Shown: positions 17,552 through 27,121, counted from the first letter of the stretch. The stretch is 64,000 nt of DNA from Murimonas intestini (GCA_003148945.1 QGGY01000013.1:96853-160852), one strand, 5' to 3'. Numbers and translations: made by a program. Notes: generated from the letters alone by a model not told the origin.

Positions 17552-18438
17552 CTTCTTTTCCCCTCCTCCTCTTTATTGGAAAGCAGTGTATTTATCAGCA
17601 TCAATGCACACAGGCACTGAAGGATCAGGACAACTGCCACCGTACATCCGTAGCCGTATTTTCTTAATTTAAACGCACTCCTGAAGGTCATATATGTCAG
17701 ACTGTAAGTAGCTGTCCCCGGCCCTCCCTGGGTAAGCAGCTGCATCTGCGCATATATATTAAACCCGCCTGTCACAGCAAAGATAAGGCATGTGCGCAGC
17801 GTATCCTTCATCATAGGAATGATGATCCTGAAATTTGTCTGCCATCTGGATGCCCCGTCTATGCTGCTGGCCTCAATATATTCACTGGGTATAGCGTTTG
17901 CAGAAGAATACATGATGACAAACTCATATCCCATATACTGCCAGGCATTCACAAATGCAATGACAAAGATCGCTATAGATTTATCAGACAGCCAATCCTG
18001 CTGATAGGAAGATCCCAGCATTTCCAGGACACGGTTGATCAGGCCGATCTCCGGATTCAGTATGGAAGACCACAGCTGGCATACTGCCGTCACTGATAAA
18101 ACTACCGGTATAAAGAAGCTGGTTTTAATAAATTTTTTGCATTTTATGCGTTTGTCTAAAAGCAGCAGGGTCAGAAACAATCCCACAATGACCTGAAGCA
18201 GCACCAGCACCCCTGCCACCAGAAGGCCATTCTTAAAAGACCTGGCAAATAATTTGTCCTGAAACAGCTTTATGTAATTATCTATTCCGACAAAGGTCCC
18301 GCCAGTCAGCCCGTCCCAGTCATAGAAACTTTTTATTCCGGTCTGCAGTACCGGATAAAAGGCAATCAGTCCGAAGAACAGCAGACAGGGCATTGTAAAA
18401 ATAAAAATCGTCTTTTTATCAGCCAGCATTTTATTCAT
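17527..18438 (-). CDS. Carbohydrate ABC transporter permease, MalF/UgpA type
   Basis: A 303-residue permease. The start at 18438 follows AAGGAGAAATAT; a longer frame upstream would run into the hairpin at 18461-18480. Membrane segments are evenly spaced, and the ATPase-docking loop is EASSIDGASRWQTNFRIIIP. Pairs with the next permease. No ATPase gene is nearby. Confidence 0.92.
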   Translation of the reverse strand: MNKMLADKKTIFIFTMPCLLFFGLIAFYPVLQTGIKSFYDWDGLTGGTFVGIDNYIKLFQDKLFARSFKNGLLVAGVLVLLQVIVGLFLTLLLLDKRIKCKKFIKTSFFIPVVLSVTAVCQLWSSILNPEIGLINRVLEMLGSSYQQDWLSDKSIAIFVIAFVNAWQYMGYEFVIMYSSANAIPSEYIEASSIDGASRWQTNFRIIIPMMKDTLRTCLIFAVTGGFNIYAQMQLLTQGGPGTATYSLTYMTFRSAFKLRKYGYGCTVAVVLILQCLCALMLINTLLSNKEEEGKRRWRKRSVQ

Positions 18439-18543
18439 ATATTTCTCCTTATAAGAACGAAGGTGCGCAATGCGCACCCCCGCGAGTCTGTAACTTGGAT
18501 AGCGCAGCTTTTGTTCCGCGCGCGCAGCGGCCCTCTGTTTTTG
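18439..18543 (-). promoter_or_regulatory. GC-rich hairpin between binding protein and permease genes
   Basis: The 105-bp gap holds GGTGCGC-AAT-GCGCACC (about 18462-18478) and a GC-rich GCGCGCGCAG patch. A stable stem after a binding-protein gene often protects its mRNA and lowers expression of the permease part; that role is inferred from position. Confidence 0.5.
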
Positions 18544-19908
18544 TCAGTTTGCAGAATCCACCAGATCATCGATCGTGTCGATCACTTCCTGTGCATCCAT
18601 GCCTGTCAGCATCTCCTGAAGCGTTTCCACAAACGGTGTTGAAAATTCTACGTTTGGCAGCGCATGTGTCCATGTAGTATCGAAGGTCATCTTTGATATC
18701 TCCTCCCCTTCTTTTATGGAAAGTTCAGGGATCTCTATCTCTGGTTTGATATCAGGATCAATAGAGATGATCTTCGGTATCTTTGCCTGGTAAATATAGC
18801 CTCCTATGATAGATTCCTCAGCAAAGATGGCAGCTACATCTGCTACAAGATCCGGATCTTCTGTTGTTGCTGACACAGCTACACCCTCATAGGAAAAGCC
18901 GCCTGCAAACGCATATGGATTCTGCTCATTTTCTTTTCCCGCATCTGCCATAGGATAGGACTCAAAATATCCCAGGTCGTCTCCCAGCTTTTCTGTCAGT
19001 GAGCTGATATCCCAGTCTCCATTTATAAACATTGCTGCCTGGCCTGTAGTAAACAGGCTTTGGGCTGTCTCATAATCAGTAGATGTGGCTCCTGCCTCAA
19101 AGAACCCTAAGTCAACCAGGTCTATCATTTTTGTAATTGCCTTTGTGTATCCTTCATCAGACGCATGGGCTTTTCCCTCTGAAAGTGCCTTCAGGCCGCC
19201 TGTATTATATTTCATGGCAAACATATCAAAAAATCCGCCGATGACAAAACCTTCCTTTGCAAAGATTGAACAGGGAATGATATCTTTTTCTATCAGCTTC
19301 TCTGAAGCCTCTTTCAGTTCCTCGTAATTTTCAGGAATCTTTATGCCGTTCTCTTCGAAGACTCTTTTATTATAATACAGGAGCAGTGCCTGTGCCCCTC
19401 CATCCGGGAAAATATATGCTTTCCCGTCCGTATAATAAGGCGTATCTTTAGCTGAATCCAGAAGAATGTCCTCATAACCTGTTGACTTCACATATTCATC
19501 CAGAACAAGAAGACTGCCGCTGGTAGAGAGAGCTGCCACATCACCTGCATTCACATGCATAATATCAGGAAGATCACCTGTTGCCGCCCGTGTCTTTAAT
19601 GTCTGTCCATCATCCTGGGGGTGTGCTTCGATTTCAAATTCCAGATTCGGGTACTTCTCTTTTACTTTGCTTACAGCATAGTCTATTGCCGGCTTCTCTT
19701 CCTCGCCATAGTGAGAAAAAATCTTCAGTGTTCTTTTTGCCTCTCCCTGCTTTGTTCTTTCCTGCTTCGTCTCCACTATCCTGGCCTGTTCTTCTTCATC
19801 CTGAATTTTCTTATCACCATCCTGTATTCCGCTTCCTGCACTGCAGCCTGCCAGCATAGACACTGCCATCGCTCCGGCCATTATTACGCTCAACATTTTC
19901 TTCTTCAT
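18544..19908 (-). CDS. Sugar-binding lipoprotein of ABC transporter
   Basis: A 454-residue extracellular solute-binding protein of family 1. The signal peptide ends in MLAGCSAGS, a clear lipobox with Cys22 as the lipid anchor. A charged linker (residues 30-60) leads to the binding domains, with GDLPDIMHVNAGD and MFINGDWDISSL as family-like blocks. AAGGAGGAACGGTA precedes the ATG. It heads the second glycosidase operon. Ligand unknown; the linked GH95 and clan-J enzymes suggest a fucosylated or related oligosaccharide. Confidence 0.92.
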   Translation of the reverse strand: MKKKMLSVIMAGAMAVSMLAGCSAGSGIQDGDKKIQDEEEQARIVETKQERTKQGEAKRTLKIFSHYGEEEKPAIDYAVSKVKEKYPNLEFEIEAHPQDDGQTLKTRAATGDLPDIMHVNAGDVAALSTSGSLLVLDEYVKSTGYEDILLDSAKDTPYYTDGKAYIFPDGGAQALLLYYNKRVFEENGIKIPENYEELKEASEKLIEKDIIPCSIFAKEGFVIGGFFDMFAMKYNTGGLKALSEGKAHASDEGYTKAITKMIDLVDLGFFEAGATSTDYETAQSLFTTGQAAMFINGDWDISSLTEKLGDDLGYFESYPMADAGKENEQNPYAFAGGFSYEGVAVSATTEDPDLVADVAAIFAEESIIGGYIYQAKIPKIISIDPDIKPEIEIPELSIKEGEEISKMTFDTTWTHALPNVEFSTPFVETLQEMLTGMDAQEVIDTIDDLVDSAN

Positions 19909-20027
19909 TACCGTTCCTCCTTATGTTTTCTGATATCTTTATTATTCCATATCCTCTTTATATCTTCCAGGCTTCTGAGGGCCGGAAATAGAAAGATTCA
20001 AGACTGTTTTCCCATCCAATTCCTTCC

Positions 20028-20058
20028 ATTTGTACAAATCAGGACTTTTTGTAAAATT
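20028..20058 (-). promoter_or_regulatory. Tandem regulator boxes before the second sugar operon
   Basis: ATTTGTACAAAT (20028-20039, a perfect palindrome) is followed by the similar TTTGTAAAATT starting at 20048, a repeat of about 19 bp. They lie between the binding-protein gene and the divergent kinase gene. By analogy with the first operon they may bind the AraC-type regulator at 21925-23514. A rightward TATAAT (20102-20107) near the kinase start lacks a good -35. Confidence 0.45.
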
Positions 20059-20153
20059 CAGGCAGGTTGGCCAATTCTCTTTTATCTTTCTCCTCCTATG
20101 TTATAATAAGCACATAGACACTAAGAAGATATCATTATAAGCAGGTGAAAATT

Positions 20154-21908
20154 ATGGAAAATACCGGGAATAAGATTGTCTCACGTTTTTTTGAACTGTC
20201 TCTGAAGAAAAAGCTTGTACTCATCATACTGTTCTGCATTTTTGCCCAGAATATCTTCCTGCTGCTGTTTTCAAACAGACTGCTGAACCGCCAGGAGATC
20301 AAAACAGCCCAGCAGCATGTGGATAATGAATGCTTTCTCATCAATAAGCAGCTGGAAAATATGTATCAGAATACAACCCTTTGTGCAAATGAATTGATTA
20401 AAGAAATAAACCAGATCCTGTCTAAAAAAACATCAGGCGCATCACTGCAAAGAAGCATCACTTATTCTCTTAATTATAACCTGCACCTTTTTCCGTTCCT
20501 CACATCCATCATCTATTATCCTGAAGACGGACAGCCTATTGCTGCAGGTTCATCAGGGACTATAGACCCCTCCCTCATCCGGGACTCCATTCTGGACAGC
20601 CTCACCAGCCCCATGCCGCCTGAAAATATTTTTCTCCCCCTGGAATGGCGCCCCTGCCTGGGTATTTCAGACGAACCGGTGCTCACATTCTATAAAAAGG
20701 TATTACATATTGATTCCGGGATAACGCTGGGGCACCTGCTTCTCACCATGAAGGAATCTTCTGTATCTGCCCTTTTTACGAACTCCTCCCAGCACTATTA
20801 CCTGATAGACGGTGCTTACCAGATCGTGTCTTCCACTGACAAGGCGGAAGTGCTAAAACAATGTCCTGATGAATTAACGACAGCTGTTTCCCCTTCCATT
20901 ACTGGAAACACATCGCTTACAATAGGCGGTATGGAATATTTCCTGTCCTGGCATCCCATTGACAGCCTGGGGTTCACCCTTGTTAATCAGATCCCCATGT
21001 CTGAACTGACAGCAAATATCTCCTACAACAGCCTTCTGCTGCTGTGTGTGGGAATCCTGACATGTCTTACTGTTTTCATGTTTATTGCGCTCTTTACACA
21101 TATGATAACAAAGCCTCTGGGATATTTAAATACGAAAATACAGAATGTGGAACACGGCGATCTTAAAACACGTTCTACTTTGGCTCGCCAGGATGAAATA
21201 GGCAGGATCTCAGACAGCTTTAATGCCATGGTCTCAGAAATTGATAAATTGACAGAATGTATGAAGGAGGAGCAGAAGCAGAAAAGAAAATATGAACTGT
21301 CACTGATCCAGTCGCAGATAAATCCCCATTTCTTCTATAATGTCCTGGATGTGATATATGTAATGTGTTATCAGAAGGATACAGAAAATGCCGCCACAGT
21401 CACAAGATACCTGGCCAATTACTACAGGAATTCTCTGAGCAACGGGCAGGAAGTCATTTCCCTGCAGGATGAATTTGATATTGTAAAAAATTATCTGGCT
21501 ATCCAGAAATACCGCTATCAGGATATCCTGAATTATGATATCGTTCTGGATCCCATGACCGCCTCATGCAAGGTTCCTAAAATGACTCTTCAGCCCCTGG
21601 TGGAAAATGCTCTCTACCACGGCTTAAAGGAGAGCCGTCACGGCGGCTGCATCCGCATCATAGGCCGTTTCCTGTGCGGTAAGATACTGCTGGCCGTGTC
21701 TGACAACGGCAACGGCATGACAGAGGAATACTTAAAAGAGCTCTTCGAAACAGAGGAGCAAGAACACCATTTTGGAATGCAGAGTGTAAAAAAACGTCTG
21801 ATCCTGTATTACAACACAAGCTGCAGATTCCGTGTATTCACGAAACCGGGACTGGGCACAACTGTCCTGATCATGATCCCTGCCAGTCCTCTTACAGAGA
21901 CTCTTTAA
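20154..21908 (+). CDS. YesM/LytS-type sensor histidine kinase
   Basis: A 584-residue membrane kinase. An N-terminal membrane segment (about residues 18-35), an extracellular sensor to about residue 285, a second segment, HAMP, then INPHFFYNVLDVIYV (His392) and an HATPase with LVENALYHGLKE and SDNGNGM. The ATG at 20154 is preferred to a GTG 9 nt earlier because AGGTG is then correctly spaced. It precedes its response regulator by 16 nt and is divergent from the binding-protein operon it probably controls. Confidence 0.92.
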   Translation: MENTGNKIVSRFFELSLKKKLVLIILFCIFAQNIFLLLFSNRLLNRQEIKTAQQHVDNECFLINKQLENMYQNTTLCANELIKEINQILSKKTSGASLQRSITYSLNYNLHLFPFLTSIIYYPEDGQPIAAGSSGTIDPSLIRDSILDSLTSPMPPENIFLPLEWRPCLGISDEPVLTFYKKVLHIDSGITLGHLLLTMKESSVSALFTNSSQHYYLIDGAYQIVSSTDKAEVLKQCPDELTTAVSPSITGNTSLTIGGMEYFLSWHPIDSLGFTLVNQIPMSELTANISYNSLLLLCVGILTCLTVFMFIALFTHMITKPLGYLNTKIQNVEHGDLKTRSTLARQDEIGRISDSFNAMVSEIDKLTECMKEEQKQKRKYELSLIQSQINPHFFYNVLDVIYVMCYQKDTENAATVTRYLANYYRNSLSNGQEVISLQDEFDIVKNYLAIQKYRYQDILNYDIVLDPMTASCKVPKMTLQPLVENALYHGLKESRHGGCIRIIGRFLCGKILLAVSDNGNGMTEEYLKELFETEEQEHHFGMQSVKKRLILYYNTSCRFRVFTKPGLGTTVLIMIPASPLTETL

Positions 21909-21924
21909 TAGAAGGAGAAATACT

Positions 21925-23514
21925 ATGATTAACGTATTGATTGCTGATGATGAGATACTTTTCAGAAACTATATGCTGACTGCGGTTGACTGGAACGAGC
22001 TGGGTTTTTCTATCTGCTGCGTGGCTCAGAATGGTGAGGAGGCATTAAATTCCCTCACCTCCTTCCGGGTCGATATTGCTTTCTTAGATATAAATATGCC
22101 TTATGCGGACGGCATCAGTGTGGCATCCCGCATACGAAGTGAATCACCTGATACGCTGATCGTATTTATTACAGGTTACTCAGACTTCACTTATACACAG
22201 AAAGCCATCCAGCTGAAAATTGAAGATTACCTGCTCAAACCTTTTTCCCCTGAGGACCTGACAAAGCTCTTAAAGCAGCTGAAGCAGAAAACCGCCCTGC
22301 TCCGCTCACGCCAAAAGGCTGAACGGCAGGCAAACCAGCTGATGATGGAACAATATTTTAATTCCCTGCTGGGCTTCTGCGAACAGAGTCCCGGCATTAC
22401 ATCCCCATCACTTTTCCCTGACTCCCCCTGGAATATCTCTGAGTATTTCATGGCCGCCGTGGTGGAAATCGGCTATCTGGGCGTAATTGAATCCAGCCAT
22501 GAAAACCTTCCCCTCTGGAAGTTTTCCATACAGAACTGCCTGGAGGAGACGCTGTCTGTACCGGGAAAATTATTTATATTTAACATTCCCTGTGACAGGA
22601 TCGTAGTCCTTTTTAACTTTAAGGACTATGCGTCTGCTGCCACCTACCCCTACAGCAGGCTGCAAAAGGCTGCGGACCTGATCCGCTCCTGGTTTTCTGT
22701 CACACTGTCCATAGGCATAGGTGAGCTGGAAAAGGGTATTGATTCTATTCCCGTATCATTTAAAAAAGCGCTCCTCGCCCTGCAGGCCAGAAGCACAAAA
22801 GAGGAAGGAAATCTTTTCTATCATAAAGACACAGATCTGCAGTTCTCGAAAGGTTTCTACAATCTGGAACTCCACAACCAGGTCATGTTTGCGCTGCGCC
22901 AAAACAACCTTTCTGAGCTCTCAGAAATCTTAGAAGGACTTGAGAAGGAGATACTGACAAAACACTACGATTCTGATACCGTTCAGACTATTTTTACCTC
23001 CATATTTTCCCTGTGCCTTGCTTTTGTCATGGAGAAGGACGGAAATGTTATGGATATACTGGACCAGGATTTTGTCCGCTACCAGTCCTGCTTTGCCGGT
23101 TCGGACATCCGTGAGAGCTGCCGCTTTTTATATTCTCTGTTTGAGAAGGTCCTCGCCAGATACTCCAGCATAAAATCCACCCGCTCCTTAGATGTGATCC
23201 GGAAAGTGCAGGAATATGTGGCCGGACACTATATGGAGGATACACTCTCAGTGGAGGATATCGCCGCCTATGTTATTCTAGATTCCAGCTATATACGCAA
23301 GCTATTCAATAAATACATGAAATGTACTATAACGAACTTCATCCTTACGACAAGGATGGAGCATGCCAGGCAGTTATTAGAAGACGGAGAGACAAATATT
23401 ACTTATATTGCATCCCTTACGGGCTACAAGGATTCCGGTTATTTCAGCAAATGCTTTAAAAAGTATTATGGTGTATCACCAAAGGCTTATTCACATTTAA
23501 GGTCCTGCCCATGA
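21925..23514 (+). CDS. AraC-type response regulator
   Basis: A 529-residue two-component regulator. The receiver has ADDE at residues 7-10 and phospho-acceptor Asp55 in FLDINMPY. The C-terminus carries the two AraC helices (SVEDIAAYVILDSSYIRKLF and ITYIASLTGYKDSGYFSKCF). AGAAGGAGAAATACT precedes the ATG. Co-transcribed with the kinase upstream; the likely target is the second ABC operon. Confidence 0.92.
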   Translation: MINVLIADDEILFRNYMLTAVDWNELGFSICCVAQNGEEALNSLTSFRVDIAFLDINMPYADGISVASRIRSESPDTLIVFITGYSDFTYTQKAIQLKIEDYLLKPFSPEDLTKLLKQLKQKTALLRSRQKAERQANQLMMEQYFNSLLGFCEQSPGITSPSLFPDSPWNISEYFMAAVVEIGYLGVIESSHENLPLWKFSIQNCLEETLSVPGKLFIFNIPCDRIVVLFNFKDYASAATYPYSRLQKAADLIRSWFSVTLSIGIGELEKGIDSIPVSFKKALLALQARSTKEEGNLFYHKDTDLQFSKGFYNLELHNQVMFALRQNNLSELSEILEGLEKEILTKHYDSDTVQTIFTSIFSLCLAFVMEKDGNVMDILDQDFVRYQSCFAGSDIRESCRFLYSLFEKVLARYSSIKSTRSLDVIRKVQEYVAGHYMEDTLSVEDIAAYVILDSSYIRKLFNKYMKCTITNFILTTRMEHARQLLEDGETNITYIASLTGYKDSGYFSKCFKKYYGVSPKAYSHLRSCP

Positions 23515-23523
23515 CAGTACCGT

Positions 23524-24096
23524 CTATTCTGTGCTCTCCGGCGGGATATGACGCCGGGTCTCTGCATCCAGCTCTCTGCGAAGTTCTCTGAGCAGTTCAT
23601 CTGCCTCAAAATACTTCCTGCCATATTCCAGATTGAATTCATAGTCAAAATCTTCCGGATTCCTTCCCTGATTATGCTGGATGATGGTTTCGGCCTTGTC
23701 CAGAGCCTTCACAAGGTGAGCTTCCGGCGTCAGATTTTCGTCATATTCCCGCCAGATATCGAGCCACTTCTTCCCAGAACTGCCCGGCAGAAGTGAAAAC
23801 ACCTTTTCCACAGACTGCTTTTCCTTCTTATGCTTCAGCTCCTCATCAGGCCTGAGCGCAGCTGATATATCTCCGTCGTATATCTCTCCTAAGTCATGCA
23901 CAAGACACAGCTGGTACACTCTGACCGCATCAAGGCAGGGATATTCCTCCAGAAATACACCTGCTAAAAGCGCCAGACGCCAGGAATGCTCAGCTGTGCT
24001 CTCCTGCCTGCCCCGGGCAGTCCACGCTGTTCTCAGAGTTGATTTCAGGTTTTCCGTCTCTCTGATAAAGTCCAGATATTCTGTAATTTTTTCCAT
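23524..24096 (-). CDS. HD domain phosphohydrolase, YfbR-like
   Basis: A 190-residue metal-dependent phosphohydrolase of the HD superfamily. Motifs: STAEHSWRLALLAG (first His), CLVHDLGEIYDGDI (the HD pair plus Glu/Asp) and a later Asp-rich LVKALDKAETI. Family members such as YfbR dephosphorylate deoxynucleotides; the substrate here is not certain. The start at 24096 has CAGGAGGAAAAGAGAC upstream. It ends convergent to the response regulator with 9 nt between. A 77-bp gap separates it from the padR gene upstream. Confidence 0.8.
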   Translation of the reverse strand: MEKITEYLDFIRETENLKSTLRTAWTARGRQESTAEHSWRLALLAGVFLEEYPCLDAVRVYQLCLVHDLGEIYDGDISAALRPDEELKHKKEKQSVEKVFSLLPGSSGKKWLDIWREYDENLTPEAHLVKALDKAETIIQHNQGRNPEDFDYEFNLEYGRKYFEADELLRELRRELDAETRRHIPPESTE

Positions 24097-24173
24097 GTCT
24101 CTTTTCCTCCTGTATTTTGATTCTGCCCTCAAGCAGATGCTTTCCTTTTGGCTGATCTCACATCTGAGTATTA

Positions 24174-24725
24174 CTATTCAGCAACGTTCTGTAATTCATA
24201 TGATAATTCTTCCAAAATCTCCTCCGCCCCTTTTAACTGAGCCTGTACAATATAGAGGCTCTGCCTGGTATTCAGCACATAGATTTGAGGAACTTGCCCT
24301 CCTTCCATCTTACCGGTCTGTTTTTCTATTTCCAGGCTGTACTTTTGAAGCAGTCTGACACGTGCTCCTAACAAGTCAACCGCCATCTGTTTATCCAGGG
24401 CATTGATAAAAAACATACCTATATGAAAGGGTGTTATATCATAATCAAAATCTGAGAGATAGCCAGTAATTGTGTCCATAAACTCCTGCCTTCCCCTGTC
24501 AGTTACTGTGTAGACTGTTTTATCCGGCATATTACCGGATTTTTCAATGCTTCCGGTAATATATCCCTTTTTTTCAGCCGCTTTGAGCGTTGCATATACG
24601 GTCGAACTGGCAATATTATACCACTCCCGGACATTCATTGTTGTCAGCCATTTATTCAGCTCATAAGCATTCACCGGCTGCTGTTCTATGATTCCAACAA
24701 GTATTGTCATTGTCTTTGAAAACAT
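24174..24725 (-). CDS. PadR family transcriptional regulator
   Basis: A 183-residue winged-helix regulator. The N-terminal PadR fold is seen in VNAYELNKWL, SSTVYATLKAAEKKGYITG (recognition helix) and YTVTDRGRQEF, followed by a C-terminal helical Vir_act_alpha_C-type dimer domain. AAGGAGGTATTTT precedes the ATG at 24725. It is divergent from the creatininase gene, and the gap holds a perfect 18-bp palindrome, so it probably represses itself and that neighbour. Confidence 0.88.
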   Translation of the reverse strand: MFSKTMTILVGIIEQQPVNAYELNKWLTTMNVREWYNIASSTVYATLKAAEKKGYITGSIEKSGNMPDKTVYTVTDRGRQEFMDTITGYLSDFDYDITPFHIGMFFINALDKQMAVDLLGARVRLLQKYSLEIEKQTGKMEGGQVPQIYVLNTRQSLYIVQAQLKGAEEILEELSYELQNVAE

Positions 24726-24759
24726 AAAATACCTCCTTGACATTGCTATGTATATATAC

Positions 24760-24777
24760 TACTCTATATATAGAGTA
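24760..24777. promoter_or_regulatory. Palindromic operator, probable PadR site
   Basis: TACTCTATATATAGAGTA is a perfect 18-bp palindrome midway between padR and the creatininase gene. A rightward TTGACA (24737-24742) lies about one promoter length before it, so binding would block the -10 region. The link to PadR rests on position. Confidence 0.6.
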
Positions 24778-24865
24778 TTTATTTTAATTTATTATTCAAT
24801 CATAACATCCTGCTGTAAAATTGGGAAGATGAATAACTTAATAAAATCAAAGGAGGCATATAAAA

Positions 24866-25711
24866 ATGATCTGTGATTTACTTACACTGAACTGGGAAGA
24901 AATATCCCGGCAGGCTCCCGGAAAACTTGTTGTCTTTCTGGGTATAGCGCCTGTTGAGGAACATGGCAGGCATCTGCCCACAGGAGTAGATTTTTATGAG
25001 ACAAGATACTGGATAGACGGCGCCATCAGATTTCTGGAAAATGAACACCCGGATTACTGCTACGGGACGCTTCCCGTAATTCCTCTGGGGTTCGCTGATA
25101 TGGGCATGTTTCCCGGCAATATCCATGTAAGCAGAAAGTTGATATTTGATGTTATATACGAAACTGTAAAGGCTGTTGCAAATTGGGGTGTTAAACACAT
25201 CATCGTGATTTCAGGACATGCTGACCCTCTTCACTCAATTGCCATAGAACAGGCTTGTGAAAAAATAAATACAGAAAATGGCATAACAGCCTTTGCCCCT
25301 ATGGGCTCCATATTTAATGCCAACCAAAAAGGTATTGTCTCCGAACAGCCGGAAGAACTTACTGAGAATACCCGGAAATATCCAAATGACTTTCACGCCG
25401 GCTGGATTGAGACTTCATGTATGCTGGAAATTGCACCCGAATATGTAAGCCCTGACTATCATACAAGGCCGGATATTTCCCTCAGCGGCAGAGATATGAT
25501 GGATCCCGTCAGGACCGCCGCCCTCATCAGGGATGAAGGACATATCGGTTATCCTTCAAGGGCCTCCGCAAAGCTGGGCGCCATGCTGAATATGGATATG
25601 TCACGGCAGATAAAAGAAGCCGTCTGCAGGTTCCTTGACAGAAAAGGGTATCAGTGTTATGAAAAGCACCCTTTATACGATATTCCTGGTTTCAGGATAA
25701 CAGATATTTAA
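24866..25711 (+). CDS. Creatininase family amidohydrolase
   Basis: A 281-residue member of the creatininase/creatinine amidohydrolase family, metal enzymes that open cyclic amides or cleave formamides. Metal ligands appear as PVEEHGRHLPTGVD (Glu, His, Asp), ISGHADPLHS (His) and a late Glu in ETSCMLEIAPEYV. AAAGGAGGCATATAAAA precedes the ATG. It stands alone under the PadR operator. Substrate unknown; the family also includes mycofactocin and pyrroloquinoline-type maturation enzymes, but none of their partners is near. Confidence 0.85.
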   Translation: MICDLLTLNWEEISRQAPGKLVVFLGIAPVEEHGRHLPTGVDFYETRYWIDGAIRFLENEHPDYCYGTLPVIPLGFADMGMFPGNIHVSRKLIFDVIYETVKAVANWGVKHIIVISGHADPLHSIAIEQACEKINTENGITAFAPMGSIFNANQKGIVSEQPEELTENTRKYPNDFHAGWIETSCMLEIAPEYVSPDYHTRPDISLSGRDMMDPVRTAALIRDEGHIGYPSRASAKLGAMLNMDMSRQIKEAVCRFLDRKGYQCYEKHPLYDIPGFRITDI

Positions 25712-25720
25712 TCCTCATCA

Positions 25721-25745
25721 GAGGGGTGCCCACCGGCGCCCCTTT
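25721..25745. terminator. Hairpin between convergent genes
   Basis: AGGGGTGCC and GGCGCCCCT pair with one G-U over a CACC loop and are followed by TTTC on the plus strand. It lies between the creatininase gene and the convergent flavodoxin gene and could serve both. Confidence 0.55.
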
Positions 25746-26269
25746 CACAGCGCCCTGGCATACTCAAGAAGAGGTTCAGTCTGCTCCTTTGAACTGCAGT
25801 CAAATGAATGCGATACCATGCGGTATGCCTCACTCTCACCCCCAGACTTTTTCAGCATCTTCCTGAACAGACTCATCAGCACTCTGTCCACAGTCCCCAT
25901 CTTCTCGTAGGAAAGTCCGCCATGGAAATAGAAGACCCTTATCCTCTCCCTCTGTGCCCCTGTCAGATCCTTTAAATTCATTTCTATAGCTTTCTCAACC
26001 TCAGGCGAATCAGGCGGGGTAGCCCCTGTGGCATACACAATAATGCGTTTTCCCTCAAGCGCGGGCAGCTTCTCCTTAAACCACTTAAACCCTTTAATAC
26101 TCCCTGCATGGGCCCAGCCCCCGAAAATAACACACTCATACTGTGACAGATCTGCCTTGTCACGCTCCTTATAGGGAATCATCTGATATCCCAGCTCCTC
26201 ACATATCCATTTGGCATACCTCTCAGTGAAACCTGTCTTGCTGTTGTAAATAACTATTCCTTTTTTCAT
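25745..26269 (-). CDS. Flavodoxin-domain protein
   Basis: A 174-residue FMN-binding protein. The N-terminal YNSKTGFTERYAKWI is the flavodoxin phosphate-binding loop, FGGWAHAGSIKGFKWF and VYATGATPP give the other FMN loops, and a C-terminal extension resembles the HemG-type flavodoxin group. Role: electron transfer or oxidoreduction in the cytoplasm, substrate unknown. The start at 26269 has CAGGAGGGATAAAGAA upstream. It follows the TetR gene by 66 nt, so it is probably its co-transcribed target. Confidence 0.85.
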   Translation of the reverse strand: MKKGIVIYNSKTGFTERYAKWICEELGYQMIPYKERDKADLSQYECVIFGGWAHAGSIKGFKWFKEKLPALEGKRIIVYATGATPPDSPEVEKAIEMNLKDLTGAQRERIRVFYFHGGLSYEKMGTVDRVLMSLFRKMLKKSGGESEAYRMVSHSFDCSSKEQTEPLLEYARAL

Positions 26270-26335
26270 TTCTTTATCCCTCCTGATTTTCCACTCCACT
26301 GCACTGACTCCAGCCAGCACAGCCGCCTGTATTCG

Positions 26336-26914
26336 TCACTCCGCAGTCTCTTTCGCCTCTCCTTTTATACGTGCCGCAAGCGCTTCATACGCCTCCTCCA
26401 TCTGCTCCATGACCTGACCTGCTGATATTTCCGGACCTGCTGAAGCCAGAATAAAAGATACACCCATGGTGTAGGTAATCATATGGTAATGCAGGCGGCG
26501 GGCCGCTTCCAGACTGATATGATGCTCCTCTGCCAGAAATTCTGCCACCTGGGGGCTGCTCTCCTGCCTGTATATCTCTTCCAGCGAGCCAGCTCCCTCT
26601 CTCCTTCTCATAAAGTACATCTTAAATAAATTGGGCTCCTCCCGGGCAAGGCTGACATATGAACGTCCAATGCTCTTAAAATAATCTGACGGTTGCATAT
26701 GTTCCGCCACATACTCTTTAAAAAACCTGCCTGTTCTCTCCGCTACCTCCTGCTTCAATGTTTCCATATTAGAACAGTAGCTGTAAATTGGCTGGACAGA
26801 GCAGCCGAGCTTTCCGGCGATATTTTTTACTATAACCTGATCCCCGCCGCCTTCCCGTGCAAGTTCAAATGCAGCTTCTATGACCATATCCTTTGTGATT
26901 CTCTGTTTTGGCAT
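26336..26914 (-). CDS. TetR/AcrR family transcriptional regulator
   Basis: A 192-residue regulator with an N-terminal helix-turn-helix (VIVKNIAGKLGCSVQPIYSY, residues about 27-46) and a C-terminal ligand domain of the TetR_C type. Its promoter region holds a 20-bp perfect inverted repeat. It is divergent from the spore photoproduct lyase gene and upstream of the flavodoxin gene. The inducer is unknown. Confidence 0.88.
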   Translation of the reverse strand: MPKQRITKDMVIEAAFELAREGGGDQVIVKNIAGKLGCSVQPIYSYCSNMETLKQEVAERTGRFFKEYVAEHMQPSDYFKSIGRSYVSLAREEPNLFKMYFMRRREGAGSLEEIYRQESSPQVAEFLAEEHHISLEAARRLHYHMITYTMGVSFILASAGPEISAGQVMEQMEEAYEALAARIKGEAKETAE

Positions 26915-26960
26915 ATCTGTTTTCCTTTCTCAGGGCCGTGCGCTTTATATAGTGTTATTT

Positions 26961-27005
26961 TATATAATATATTTATATAACTCATTTATATAAATATATT
27001 ATATA
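26961..27005. promoter_or_regulatory. 20-bp inverted repeat operator before tetR
   Basis: The arms 26961-26980 and 26986-27005 are perfect inverted copies, all A and T, with the 5-nt spacer CTCAT. It lies 46 bp before the tetR start and 117 bp before the divergent lyase gene. Position suggests autoregulation; with such AT-only arms, a cruciform or chance effect cannot be excluded. Confidence 0.55.
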
Positions 27006-27121
27006 TTATTTAGAACTAATGTCAAGCATCTCTTTGATTTATCTAAAAGGAGTGATAAGTATAAGCAGCCTTTTCCGGGGCACACTATAAATATTACTGA
27101 TACGTTTCCCTGGGAGGTCTT

